Shown in pieces: positions 18,792 through 27,398 of a stretch of 64,000 nt of DNA (its first letter is position 1; each line of letters begins with the position of its first letter). Where the stretch lies: assembly GCF_050958605.1 (NCBI RefSeq), contig NZ_JBJHDO010000010.1, positions 124,001 through 188,000 on the forward strand, in the 5' to 3' direction. Source of the DNA: G016756615 sp050958605. GTDB taxonomy: Bacteria > Pseudomonadota > Alphaproteobacteria > Rhizobiales > Rhizobiaceae. The notes below the pieces were generated by a model that saw only the letters and a program-made list of their open reading frames with translations, had not been told where the DNA came from and searched no databases. The position numbers were made by a program, and so were the translations under genes.

Positions 18792-20110
18792 TGCAGCAGT
18801 CTCGGCAGGAAGAGCGAGATCGCCGGGAAGGCGGCCAGGACGGCGACCCGCAGTATCTCGGAAGCGAAGAAGGGCATCACACCCTTGAACGTCTCGCGCA
18901 TCGGGACGTCCGGCGACAGCGAGTTGATGATGAAGACGTTCAGCCCCACGGGTGGCGTTATCAGGCCGAGCTCCACGACGATCAGGATGATGATGCCGAA
19001 CCAGATCTTCAGCTCGTTCGGGTCGAGGCCGAAATCGAGGCCGGCGACGACCGGCCAGAAGAAGGGCACGGTGAGGATCACCATCGACAGGCTGTCCATC
19101 AGGCAGCCCAGGACGAGGTAGAGGAGGATGATCAGCACCATGATCGTCATCGGCGAGAGGCCGCTGCCCTGCAGCAGTTCCGCCGCGGCCTGCGGCACCC
19201 CCGCGCGCGCCATGAAGATCTTCAGGAGTTCCGCGCCGAGCAGGATCAGGAAGATCATGCCGCTCGTGCGGGCCGTCTCGAGCAACGCGTCGCCGATGCC
19301 GGCGATGGTCAGCCGGCTTCTCACCAGGCCGTAGGCGACGACAAGGAAGACGCCGATGGCTGCCGCCGCGGTCGGATTGTAGATGCCGGCATAGATGCCG
19401 CCGATCACGATGCCGAAGACGACCATGACCGGGATGACCGCGATCGTCGCCGCCACGAGCTCCTCGCGTCCGACAGCCTTTCCCTCGGGGCCCGAGCCTG
19501 GCACCAGTCGGACATAGATCGCGACGGTGAGGATGAAGAGCAGCATCGCCAGGATGCCAGGGATCAGGGCCGCGGCGAACATGGTCACCACATTCGCCTC
19601 GACCATGATGGCGTAGACGATGAGCACGACCGAGGGCGGGATGAGGATGCCAAGCGTGCCGCCGGCGGCGATCGTGCCGGTGGCGAGCGCGGGCGAGTAG
19701 CGGTATCGCTTCAGTTCGGGAAGGGCCACCTGGCCCATGGTGGAAGCGGTTGCCGTCGACGAGCCGCAGACCGCGCCGAAGCCGCCGCAGGCGGCGACCG
19801 CGGCCATGGCCACCCCGCCCCGGAAGCGGCCGAGCCAGGCATTGGCGCCGCGGAAGAGGTCGCGCGAAAGGCCGCAGCGGGAGGCAAGCCCGCCCATGAG
19901 GATGAACATGGGCACGACGGAGAGGTCGTAGTTGGAGAACTGCGCGTAGGCCAGATCCTTCAACTGGTTCATGACGATCGTCGGTCCGGATTGCAGGCTG
20001 ACGCCGACGACGCCGACGAGGATCATCGTGTAGGCGATGGGCACGCGCACTGCGATCAGCGCGAGGAGGGCGAGAAGACCGGCAATGCCGATAGCGAAGC
20101 TGTCGAACAT
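18788..20110 (-). CDS. TRAP transporter large permease (DctM family)
   Basis: A 440-residue membrane protein with about 12 hydrophobic segments. Family signatures seen: GGLASRCGLSRDLFRGA, ACGGFGAVCGSSTATASTMG and IITPPVGLNVFIINSLS-like LITPPVGLNVFI. It forms the Na+-coupled channel with the small permease just upstream (6-base gap). Confidence 0.93.
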   Translation of the reverse strand: MFDSFAIGIAGLLALLALIAVRVPIAYTMILVGVVGVSLQSGPTIVMNQLKDLAYAQFSNYDLSVVPMFILMGGLASRCGLSRDLFRGANAWLGRFRGGVAMAAVAACGGFGAVCGSSTATASTMGQVALPELKRYRYSPALATGTIAAGGTLGILIPPSVVLIVYAIMVEANVVTMFAAALIPGILAMLLFILTVAIYVRLVPGSGPEGKAVGREELVAATIAVIPVMVVFGIVIGGIYAGIYNPTAAAAIGVFLVVAYGLVRSRLTIAGIGDALLETARTSGMIFLILLGAELLKIFMARAGVPQAAAELLQGSGLSPMTIMVLIILLYLVLGCLMDSLSMVILTVPFFWPVVAGLDFGLDPNELKIWFGIIILIVVELGLITPPVGLNVFIINSLSPDVPMRETFKGVMPFFASEILRVAVLAAFPAISLFLPRLLQ

Positions 20111-20116
20111 GGCTTC

Positions 20117-20692
20117 TTACTCGTTGGGAACGGGATGGGGTGTCGGGCGGCCGGTGCGGAAGCCCTGCCATCCCTCGAACAGGGTGATCAATGCCGCCAC
20201 GACGAGAAGCCCCAGCGAGAACAGGATCGGTGGGAAAGCGGTCCATAGCGGCAATTGCAGCACCGGTGTCGATTCGGGAAAGCGCATGTAGCTGAAGAGG
20301 CCGAGATACATCTGCCGCAGCAGCAGCATCGAGAATGCCAGCGCGAAGAGCGAGGAGAACGCCACCATGGCCGACTTCGCCCGTTCGCTCATGCCTTCGG
20401 TGAAGATGTCGACGGTCACATTCGAGCCGGTGAGCTGGCAATAGGGCAGAAACATGAAAATGGCGATGGCGATGAAGTGCTTGACCAACTCATGGTCCGC
20501 CGCGAACGGCTTGGCGAAGAAGAGGTTGGACAGGGCGGAGAAGGCGGTCATGATCGACAGCGCCAGGGTGATGATACCGCCGAGCAGCGCCCAATAGCGG
20601 ATGACGGCGGCAAGCGCTGCGATCCAGCGCGGCCGGCCGGGTGGGGGAGGGGGCTCGTTGCCCCCCTCCGCCGGATGAACGGCAACGCTCAC
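20117..20692 (-). CDS. TRAP transporter small permease (DctQ family)
   Basis: A 191-residue protein with four membrane segments, including YWALLGGIITLALSIMTAFS and AMVAFSSLFALAFSMLLL. GSNVTVDIFTEGM matches the conserved NVxVDxF motif of DctQ. The start overlaps the dctP stop by 4 bp. Confidence 0.9.
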   Translation of the reverse strand: MSVAVHPAEGGNEPPPPPGRPRWIAALAAVIRYWALLGGIITLALSIMTAFSALSNLFFAKPFAADHELVKHFIAIAIFMFLPYCQLTGSNVTVDIFTEGMSERAKSAMVAFSSLFALAFSMLLLRQMYLGLFSYMRFPESTPVLQLPLWTAFPPILFSLGLLVVAALITLFEGWQGFRTGRPTPHPVPNE

Positions 20693-21735
20693 GACTTGCG
20701 CGCCGCGATCGCCTTCTTCGCCGCGTCGGCAAGCGCTGCCGGGTCGAAGCCGGCATTGCCACGCTCGGTGATCCAGCGGTCGACCACCGGCGCCAGCAGC
20801 TTGTTGAAGGCGTCCATCTCTGCTTCGGTCAGAACGATGTGCTCATTGCCGGCATCGACGGCCATCTTGATCCCGGCGTCGTCGGAGGCGCGCCAGATGT
20901 TCGCCACCTCGCGCAGCCAATCCTCGCCGCTGTGCTTGGCGAAGACCGCCTGGAGGTCTTCCGGCAGTTCTTCCCAACGGGCCTGGTTCATCGATACCTG
21001 GAACGTCGTCGTGCCGAACCGCGTCATGTTCGGGCCTTCGATTTGGTACTGGGTCGATTCCTGAAGCTGGAGCGCAGGAATGATCTCCCACGGGATCAGC
21101 GCGCCGTCGACGGCGTGGGTGCTCAGCGCTTGCGGCAGGTCCGGCACCGGCATGGTAACGGGCGTTGCGCCCATCGCCTCGACGACGGCGTTGCCGGTCG
21201 GTCCCGGCACACGGATCTTGCGGCCTTTGATGTCTTCGGGCGTACGAACGGCGATGTTGGCCGTATGCAGCGCCTGCCCGGCGTGAACGTGCATGAAGAG
21301 CACGTGAACCCCGTCATATTCCGGCGCGAGGTGGCTTTCGAAGAGATCGCGCATGGCAAGGTTGGTGGCAGCCATGTCGTTGACGTAGACTGTCGGCAGT
21401 TCGAAGATCTCCGAGCGCGGGAAGAGGCCCGGCGTATAGCCGTTGACCGTCCAGACGATGTCGACGACGCCGTCCACCACCTGGCGGAAAAGCTGGGCGG
21501 GCGATCCGCCGAGCGACATGGAGGGGTAGAGCTCGATCTTCACGCGGCCGCCCGAATCCTTCTCGATCGCTTCGGCCCAGGGCTGCAGCATCTTCGTGTG
21601 CGCTGGCGCCTTCGGACCCAGGAAATGGTGCAGCTTCAGCGTGAATTCAGGCGACTGCGCATAGGCGTTGCGCATGACGAACGGCGTGGCGACGACGGCG
21701 CCAGCCCCCTTGAGGAATTGCCTGCGTTTCAACAT
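20689..21735 (-). CDS. TRAP transporter substrate-binding protein (DctP family)
   Basis: A 348-residue periplasmic protein with a Tat-like leader (KRRQFLKGAGAVVATPFVMRNAYA). The fold signature is GRKIRVPGPTGNAVVEAMGATP, where the Arg of KIRVPG normally pairs with the ligand carboxylate, so an organic acid is likely. First gene of the operon dctP-dctQ-dctM-panE-like. Confidence 0.92.
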   Translation of the reverse strand: MLKRRQFLKGAGAVVATPFVMRNAYAQSPEFTLKLHHFLGPKAPAHTKMLQPWAEAIEKDSGGRVKIELYPSMSLGGSPAQLFRQVVDGVVDIVWTVNGYTPGLFPRSEIFELPTVYVNDMAATNLAMRDLFESHLAPEYDGVHVLFMHVHAGQALHTANIAVRTPEDIKGRKIRVPGPTGNAVVEAMGATPVTMPVPDLPQALSTHAVDGALIPWEIIPALQLQESTQYQIEGPNMTRFGTTTFQVSMNQARWEELPEDLQAVFAKHSGEDWLREVANIWRASDDAGIKMAVDAGNEHIVLTEAEMDAFNKLLAPVVDRWITERGNAGFDPAALADAAKKAIAARKS

Positions 21736-21973
21736 CCCTTTCTCCTTTGTTTGCCGCCGGCCGGCGGTTTGTGATCGTTATAGCCGTTCGAGGGCAGGCG
21801 CGCAGCGGAGCCCGGCAGCGCGCGTTGCGCGTCCGGAGTTTTCCATCCTGCGGTGGTGATGCAATGCCATGCCGCCGACCCTCCCCAGTCGACCCCATGC
21901 GCCGTCCAACGGGGGCACTAAGGGCCCTGGAACAACGGCGATATCGGCCGCCAAGCGACCTTCCTCCCCAAAC

Positions 21974-21990
21974 TAGTTTGTAGTCAAACA
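21974..21990. promoter_or_regulatory. Putative MarR operator upstream of TRAP operon
   Basis: TAGTTT-N5-CAAACA (21974-21990), containing GTTTG-TAGT-CAAAC as an inverted repeat. The same half-sites with the same 5-base spacing occur upstream of the adjacent marR gene at 22608-22625. It lies 239 bases upstream of the dctP ATG, in a 314-base gap otherwise without recognisable features. Confidence 0.55.
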
Positions 21991-22049
21991 TTTTTTGGGC
22001 GACTGTTCAAGAGCTGCCGTGTCCTCGGGAGCGCGCCGGCCCTTCTCGT

Positions 22050-22538
22050 TCAATCCAACACAGAGTGAATGCGCTTGAGCAACCGGATCAGTTCGTCCTT
22101 GCGGTCGCCGACGATCTCGTCGAGCTCACGGTCATGTGCCGCCGCATGCTCGGCCAATGTGGCGAACTTCGTCTCTCCGAGGGGCGTCAGCGAGAGCGTG
22201 TAGCTGCGCTTGTCGCTTGCGACGGTTTCGCGAGCGATCAGTTTCAGTCGCTGGAGATCGCGCAGCACCGGCGTGAGCGTGGATTTGTCCCGGCCGCTGG
22301 CCCGGCTCAGAGCCATCGGCGTGATACCGGGATTCTCGTGGATGAGGCTCAGCATGGCGAACCAGCCCGGCCGCAGCTTCGCCTCGCCGGTATGGCGTTT
22401 GAAGGCCTTGAAGGAAGCGTTTTGGGCGAGACGAAGATGAAAGCCGATCATGCCGTCCAGCGTGCCGAACCTCGCTGGCTCGGTTTTTTCCGCCGCGGCT
22501 TTCCGGCCGGTGCGTTTTCCGAGCGTGTTGGCAGTCAT
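22050..22538 (-). CDS. MarR family transcriptional regulator
   Basis: A 162-residue winged-helix protein. GWFAMLSLIHENPGITPMALS and the recognition part GRDKSTLTPVLRDLQRLKLIARE are typical, with the wing DKRSYTLSLTPLG. ATG 22538 is preferred to an upstream in-frame start at 22604, because the longer version would run through the palindrome at 22562-22580. It lies next to and reads toward the TRAP operon and probably controls it. Confidence 0.88.
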   Translation of the reverse strand: MTANTLGKRTGRKAAAEKTEPARFGTLDGMIGFHLRLAQNASFKAFKRHTGEAKLRPGWFAMLSLIHENPGITPMALSRASGRDKSTLTPVLRDLQRLKLIARETVASDKRSYTLSLTPLGETKFATLAEHAAAHDRELDEIVGDRKDELIRLLKRIHSVLD

Positions 22539-22561
22539 GGAGGGCGCGTTCCGGCGAGATG

Positions 22562-22580
22562 ATGTTCGTATTGCGAACAT
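22562..22580. promoter_or_regulatory. Perfect 7-5-7 palindrome before marR
   Basis: ATGTTCG-TATTG-CGAACAT, 24 bases upstream of the marR ATG. Its size and position suit an autoregulatory operator. Confidence 0.5.
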
Positions 22581-22607
22581 ATTCCAGCAGACAGCGCCGG
22601 ACAAGAT

Positions 22608-22625
22608 TAGTTTTGGGGCAAACTA
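22608..22625. promoter_or_regulatory. Putative MarR operator upstream of marR
   Basis: TAGTTT-N5-CAAACTA, an inverted repeat TAGTTT/AAACTA, 70-87 bases upstream of the marR start. It matches the motif upstream of the TRAP operon in both half-sites and spacing. Confidence 0.55.
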
Positions 22626-22673
22626 TCTTCGACCCGCTCCGGCATCTCATCCAGGAGCGGGTCGGTCGCAAGG

Positions 22674-23432
22674 TCAATGTCCGACTTTGCCGCGCTTGGC
22701 CCGGTTGCGGCGCGCCAGCATGTTGAGGCCCTCCACCAGGGCGGAGAAGCCCATCGCCGCATAGATGTATCCCTTGGGCACGTGATAGCCCATGCCGTCG
22801 GCGATCAGCGTCATGCCGATCATCAGAAGGAAGCCCAGGGCCAGCATGACGATCGTCGGGTTCTTGCCGATAAAATTGGCGAGCGGCGTTGCCGCCAGCA
22901 TCATCACCGAGACCGCCACGATGACCGCGATGTACATGATGGCGATCTCGTTGGTCATGCCGACGGCGGTGATGATGGAGTCGATCGAGAAGACGAGGTC
23001 GAGAAGGAGAATCTGAAAGATGGCGCCACCCAAGGTGAGCTTCAGCGTGCTCGACACCGCGGCCGCGTGATCGGCCGGGTCGACCGTGTGGTGGATCTCG
23101 GTCGTCGCTTTCCAGACCAGGAAAAGGCCGCCTGCAATGAGGATCAGGTCCCGCCACGAGAAGCCGTGGTCGAAAAGAGTGAAGACCGGCGTCGTGAGCT
23201 GCACGATAAAGGAAATGGTGGCGAGCAGGACGAGCCGCATGATCAACGCAGCGCCGATGCCGAGCCGCCTCGCGGGCACCTGCTGTTCCGGCGGCAGCTT
23301 GTTGGTCAGGATCGAGATGAAGATCAGATTGTCGATGCCGAGCACGACCTCGAGGACGACGAGCGTGATCAGCGCCACCCAGGCGGTGGGATCGCTGAGC
23401 CACACGAAATGCGGTGCCAGGAATTCGATCAT
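22674..23432 (-). CDS. TerC family integral membrane protein
   Basis: A 252-residue protein with about seven membrane helices. The family's acidic membrane motifs are seen: EVVLGIDNLIFISIL and LDLVFSIDSIITAVGMTNE. TerC proteins are linked to tellurite resistance and, in other members, Mn2+ export or metallation of secreted proteins; the role here is not defined. Monocistronic by spacing. Confidence 0.9.
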   Translation of the reverse strand: MIEFLAPHFVWLSDPTAWVALITLVVLEVVLGIDNLIFISILTNKLPPEQQVPARRLGIGAALIMRLVLLATISFIVQLTTPVFTLFDHGFSWRDLILIAGGLFLVWKATTEIHHTVDPADHAAAVSSTLKLTLGGAIFQILLLDLVFSIDSIITAVGMTNEIAIMYIAVIVAVSVMMLAATPLANFIGKNPTIVMLALGFLLMIGMTLIADGMGYHVPKGYIYAAMGFSALVEGLNMLARRNRAKRGKVGH

Positions 23433-23556
23433 CTGTTGGATGCCCGTCTAGCCAGAGGAAGGTCCTGGCAGAGTTAGGGCTTGTATGAATGGCCGTCAAT
23501 CAGGCGGGGGTGGTGAAGGTGAGTGGGAGGCATCCGGCAGTCGGTGCTCCCTGTAC

Positions 23557-24381
23557 TCACTGCCAGAACGAAGGCACAGCCTCCTCCAGCCTGGGCCCGA
23601 GGCGCAGTGGTGCGATCTCTTCGGCAAGGCCGGTGCGATCCGAGATGTCGACACCGACGCCGCAGATCGTCGCCGGTCCGCTCGCCGCCTCGAAGCGGCC
23701 TTTCGGCACTTTCGACAGGAATCGATTGAGCGGCTCCTCCTTGTCCATGCCAAGCGAGGAGTCGTAGTCGCCGCACATGCCGGCATCCGTTATGTAGGCG
23801 GTGCCGCCGTTGAGGATCTGGTGGTCGGCCGTGGGTTGATGCGTATGGGTGCCGACGACGAAGCTTACCCGTCCGTCTACGAAATGGGCGAAGCACATCT
23901 TTTCGCTGGTGGCCTCGGCGTGGAAGTCGATCACCACGGCGTCGGCCTGCTCTCCAAGCGGGCAGGCGGCCAGCTCGCGCTCGGCGGCCTGGAAGGGGTC
24001 GTCGAGGTCAGGCTGCATGAAGACGCGGCCCATGATGTTGGCCACCAGCACGCGCGCGCCGTTCTTTGCGATGAACAGGCCGGAGCCGCGCCCCGGTGTG
24101 CCCTTGGGGAAATTGACCGGTCTCAGGAACCGTTCCTCGCGTGGCGCGAAGACCAGAGCTTCGCGCTGATCCCAGACATGATTGCCGGTGGTCACGACAT
24201 CGGCGCCGGCAGCCAGCGTCTCGCGGAAGATCTCCTCGGTGATGCCGAAACCGCCGGCGGCGTTCTCGCCGTTGACGATGACGAAGTCGAGGCGGAAGTC
24301 GGAGATCAGGCCGGGAAGCTTCTCCCATACCGTCGTGCGGCCTGTGCGTCCGACCATGTCGCCGAGGAAAAGAAGTCTCAT
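23557..24381 (-). CDS. YmdB-like metallophosphoesterase (TIGR00282)
   Basis: A 274-residue cytosolic phosphodiesterase. The two-metal site motifs are in order: FLGDMVGRTG, NGENAAGGFG, GNHVWDQ, DFHAEATSEK and GTHTHQPTAD. Family members cleave 2',3'-cyclic nucleotides and in Bacillus YmdB 2',3'-cAMP. ATG 24381 fits the family N-terminus; an in-frame ATG lies 7 codons upstream. It follows the folate cyclo-ligase gene on the same strand, the usual rhizobial pairing. Confidence 0.9.
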   Translation of the reverse strand: MRLLFLGDMVGRTGRTTVWEKLPGLISDFRLDFVIVNGENAAGGFGITEEIFRETLAAGADVVTTGNHVWDQREALVFAPREERFLRPVNFPKGTPGRGSGLFIAKNGARVLVANIMGRVFMQPDLDDPFQAAERELAACPLGEQADAVVIDFHAEATSEKMCFAHFVDGRVSFVVGTHTHQPTADHQILNGGTAYITDAGMCGDYDSSLGMDKEEPLNRFLSKVPKGRFEAASGPATICGVGVDISDRTGLAEEIAPLRLGPRLEEAVPSFWQ

Positions 24382-24449
24382 TGGAGAACCACGCCATAAC
24401 ATTGCAGCACCGCCCGGGATGGCGATGCTGCGTCAGCAAACAATCTCTT

Positions 24450-25037
24450 CTAGCCAGCGGTGCCGAAACGATGCAAGCCGCTTTCGGTCAGGATTTCCGG
24501 AAGTTCCACGTCGTGAGGCTCGTCCGGGACGTGGTCGACCTGCTGGCAGTCGAAGGCGATGCCGATCAGTCGCGGCGCGCGGCCCTGTCTCTGGAGCTTT
24601 GCGATCGCCCGATCGTAATAGCCTGCGCCGTAGCCGATACGATGGCCGCGGCGATCGAAGGCGGCGAGCGGCACCAGCATCACGTCCGGGTCGAGCACTT
24701 CCGCTTCTTCGCCGGGACCCGACGTGCCGAAACCCATGTCGACCAGCGGTGCGCCGCGCACCAGCTCGCGAAAGACGATCGTCGTCTTGTCCAGGATGGC
24801 CGGCAGGCACAGCCGCCCGCCTTTCTCCATCAGGGCGAACATCAGCGGCCGCACATCCACTTCCGAGCGCATCGGCCAGAAGCCGGAGGCGATCGCGCCC
24901 GGCACGATGGGGATCGCCTGGCTCGCCGTCTCGGCCATGCCGAGCGAGGCCTCGATGCGCCAGGCCGGATCGAGGGCGTCGCGCCGCGCGAGCGCATCGC
25001 GTCGCAGGGTCTTCTTGAGGATCCGCGATTCGGTCAT
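24450..25037 (-). CDS. 5-formyltetrahydrofolate cyclo-ligase
   Basis: A 195-residue enzyme that converts 5-formyl-THF to 5,10-methenyl-THF with ATP. LRRDALARRDAL at the N-terminus and the folate/ATP motif GYGAGYYDRAI near the C-terminus identify it. In many proteobacteria this gene follows zapA and the 6S RNA gene; here zapA lies 16 kb away on the same strand. Confidence 0.92.
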   Translation of the reverse strand: MTESRILKKTLRRDALARRDALDPAWRIEASLGMAETASQAIPIVPGAIASGFWPMRSEVDVRPLMFALMEKGGRLCLPAILDKTTIVFRELVRGAPLVDMGFGTSGPGEEAEVLDPDVMLVPLAAFDRRGHRIGYGAGYYDRAIAKLQRQGRAPRLIGIAFDCQQVDHVPDEPHDVELPEILTESGLHRFGTAG

Positions 25038-25242
25038 GGCGCGATCATGCCACGCGAGGGGGAGCGTTGTTCTGTCGGTCGTCTCGGCTCACAAAAACGC
25101 GATCCCTGCATCAACTTTGTGTCACCCTGGTTGTTTGAAGTCGTACAATAACGGCCTGGTCTGGCTTGTGCGAGAGCGGCACGCAGCTACCTTGGGCCGA
25201 CGGGCGAGTGGTGTTTTGGCGCGTGGCTATCGAAAGGACAAC

Positions 25243-25518
25243 ATGATGAGCCGTATCCTCTTCGTATGTGCCGCGCTGATCGGCCTAGCCGGCTGCGCGG
25301 CAGCCGATCCGTCGTTTCGGCAGGACAACCTCGCATCGACTGTTCAGGGCCGGCAGTCCCCCGACTTTGACGACGGCATGGATCGCCCGCCGGCCAGGCA
25401 GAGACCGGGCACAAACGTCTGGGATACCGCCGACAGCGGGGGGCCGTCCGACGCATTCAGCTTCATCAAGGCGTGGAATCTGCCGCCATCGCATTGGGAA
25501 ATCTATTCGGGCCGCTGA
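25243..25518 (+). CDS. Small putative lipoprotein
   Basis: A 91-residue protein whose leader MMSRILFVCAALIGLAGC ends in a lipobox LAGC. GAAAGGACAAC precedes the paired ATGs, so either Met could start. The mature part is polar (SPDFDDGMDRPPARQRPGTN) and ends SHWEIYSGR, with no domain I recognise. It is divergent from the folate cyclo-ligase gene. Confidence 0.72.
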   Translation: MMSRILFVCAALIGLAGCAAADPSFRQDNLASTVQGRQSPDFDDGMDRPPARQRPGTNVWDTADSGGPSDAFSFIKAWNLPPSHWEIYSGR

Positions 25519-25938
25519 CGAGTTCTCCGGCAGTCCCGCGAGCTTGGTGTCTTGCTCCGGGGTGGAATGCGCCCGTCTTCCCCACGCGCCGGCCGACCCG
25601 TTCCGGCCCATTTCTGTTTTGGAGTGGAGAAGTGGCGATCCAGGCGACCGGTGGAGAAGTCGATCCCGGGAACCTACAAAGTAGGTGGGCGCCGTGTGAA
25701 AGAACCCACGGGTCCAATCAGGGACAGCTCCCTTCGAGATCGATAAGGCCCCGGGGAAATGTTACTCCTGCCGAGAGGCCCAGAACGCCGTGACCAATAT
25801 AGTAGAGCCGATCGAGCGGCGCCAGCGTCAGCCGAACGAATTCACCGCGTTAGCGGAGAAATTGCCGCAAGGACCGGTCTTGCGCGTGCAAGACCCTCTC
25901 CGTAGGGTTCGCGTGAGACAAAAAGCAGGAACCAAGGC
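25519..25938 (+). other. 420-base gap with a leader hairpin before moxR-like gene
   Basis: No protein gene is supported here. The one clear structure is GGTCTTGC-GCGT-GCAAGACC (25876-25895), a perfect 8-bp stem 44 bases before the MoxR ATG. It has no T-run, so a leader-RNA or binding role is as likely as termination. Confidence 0.5.
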
Positions 25939-26781
25939 ATGCGATTTGAGGGAACGTCGGCCTATGTCGCCGACAAGGATCTGATGGTGGCCGTCAACGC
26001 GGCCATTGCGCTGGAGCGCCCGCTCCTCGTCAAGGGCGAGCCGGGAACCGGCAAGACGGAACTCGCCAAGCAGGTGGCGGCCGCGTTGGGGCTCGACCTC
26101 ATCGAATGGCACATCAAGTCGACGACCAAGGCCCAGCAGGGGCTTTACGAATACGATGCCGTCTCGCGGCTGCGCGATTCCCAGCTCGGGGACGAGCGTT
26201 TCAACGATATCCACAACTACATCCGGCGCGGCAAGCTGTGGGATGCCTTCTCCTTCGACAAAAAGGTCGTTCTGCTCATCGACGAGATCGACAAGGCTGA
26301 CATCGAGTTCCCCAACGATCTCCTCCAGGAACTCGACAAGATGGAGTTCCATGTCTACGAGACCGGCGAGACCGTCCGAGCCAAGGTCCGGCCGATCGTC
26401 ATCATCACGTCGAATAACGAGAAGGAGCTGCCGGACGCGTTCCTCAGGCGCTGCTTCTTCCACTATATCCGTTTCCCCGATGTCGACACGCTGCACCGCA
26501 TCGTCGACGTGCATTATCCCGGCATCAAGCAAAGCCTGGTGCGTGCCGCCCTGACGCAGTTCTTCGAAGTTCGAGAGGTGTCAGGCCTCAAGAAGAAGCC
26601 CTCCACCTCCGAAGCGCTCGACTGGATACGGCTGCTCGTGGCCGATGACATCCAGCCGGAGGATTTGCGCACCGACGCCAAGAATGCATTGCCCAAGCTG
26701 CACGGCGCGCTTCTGAAGAACGAGCAGGACGTGCATCTGTTCGAGCGCCTTGCCTTCATGGCGCGTCGTCAGCAGGGATAG
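25939..26781 (+). CDS. MoxR family AAA+ ATPase
   Basis: A 280-residue ATPase with Walker A GEPGTGKTELAKQ near 35-47, Walker B VVLLIDEIDKAD near 110-121, and sensor ITSNNEKELPDAFLRRC. MoxR proteins act as chaperones that, with a VWA-domain partner, insert metals or remodel complexes. The VWA gene at 27399 is the expected partner. This pair resembles the CoxD/CoxE type, but no cox/CO-dehydrogenase genes are near. Confidence 0.92.
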   Translation: MRFEGTSAYVADKDLMVAVNAAIALERPLLVKGEPGTGKTELAKQVAAALGLDLIEWHIKSTTKAQQGLYEYDAVSRLRDSQLGDERFNDIHNYIRRGKLWDAFSFDKKVVLLIDEIDKADIEFPNDLLQELDKMEFHVYETGETVRAKVRPIVIITSNNEKELPDAFLRRCFFHYIRFPDVDTLHRIVDVHYPGIKQSLVRAALTQFFEVREVSGLKKKPSTSEALDWIRLLVADDIQPEDLRTDAKNALPKLHGALLKNEQDVHLFERLAFMARRQQG

Positions 26782-26912
26782 GACAGGAGGTTTCCCGGTT
26801 CTGGACCGTTGCCGATGCGGGCATAAATGCGGCTAAGACGACGTGTTGGGGCGTCCTTTTGCGTGTCCAGATCGGGCCGCGCGGTGCCTTGAGGAAAATC
26901 GAGGAGATATCA

Positions 26913-27359
26913 ATGTCCACAGTCACCGTTCGCCCGCTTCAGCAATCGGACCATGCCGAATGGCGTCGGCTCTGGACGGCCTATCTGACCTTCTACGAAA
27001 CCAGGCTGCCCGAAGAGGTCTACGCCTCCACTTGGCAGCGGCTCTTCACCGACGGTGAGTTCGAGCCGAGGGGCTTCCTCGCTCTCCTGGATGGCAAGCC
27101 GGTCGGTCTTGTCCATTATCTCTACCACCGCAGTTGCTGGTCGCTTGTCAACAATTGCTACCTGCAGGATCTCTTTGCCGATTCGCATATCCGCGGCAAA
27201 GGGGTGGGCGCCGCGCTGATCGCGGCGGTCAAGGACGAGGCGGCGAAGATCGGCGTCAAGAACGTCTACTGGATGACGCACGAGACGAATGCGACGGCGA
27301 GGAGGCTCTATGATCACGTGGCGCGGCGTACTGGTTTCATCGAATACGATCTGCTGTAG
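26913..27359 (+). CDS. GNAT family N-acetyltransferase
   Basis: A 148-residue protein starting at ATG 26913 after GAGGAGATATCA; an upstream in-frame start is less likely. The CoA motif is DSHIRGKGVGAALIAAVKDEA, followed by the family segment MTHETNATARRLYDHVA. It lies between moxR and the VWA gene with gaps of 131 and 39 bases. The substrate is unknown. Confidence 0.87.
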   Translation: MSTVTVRPLQQSDHAEWRRLWTAYLTFYETRLPEEVYASTWQRLFTDGEFEPRGFLALLDGKPVGLVHYLYHRSCWSLVNNCYLQDLFADSHIRGKGVGAALIAAVKDEAAKIGVKNVYWMTHETNATARRLYDHVARRTGFIEYDLL

Positions 27360-27398
27360 GATGGATACTGACAAGCGCTCCTTCGGTGGTTCTGCCTG

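Noticed and set aside
18791..20248. 485-residue plus-strand frame opposite the TRAP permease
   Set aside because: Asp/Glu/His/Arg-rich antisense of a membrane-protein gene, not a real protein.
25038..25242. Possible 6S RNA gene upstream of the folate cyclo-ligase gene
   Set aside because: The position is right for ssrS, but I could not find the long interrupted stem with a central bubble on the minus strand. Without a covariance search it is not supported.
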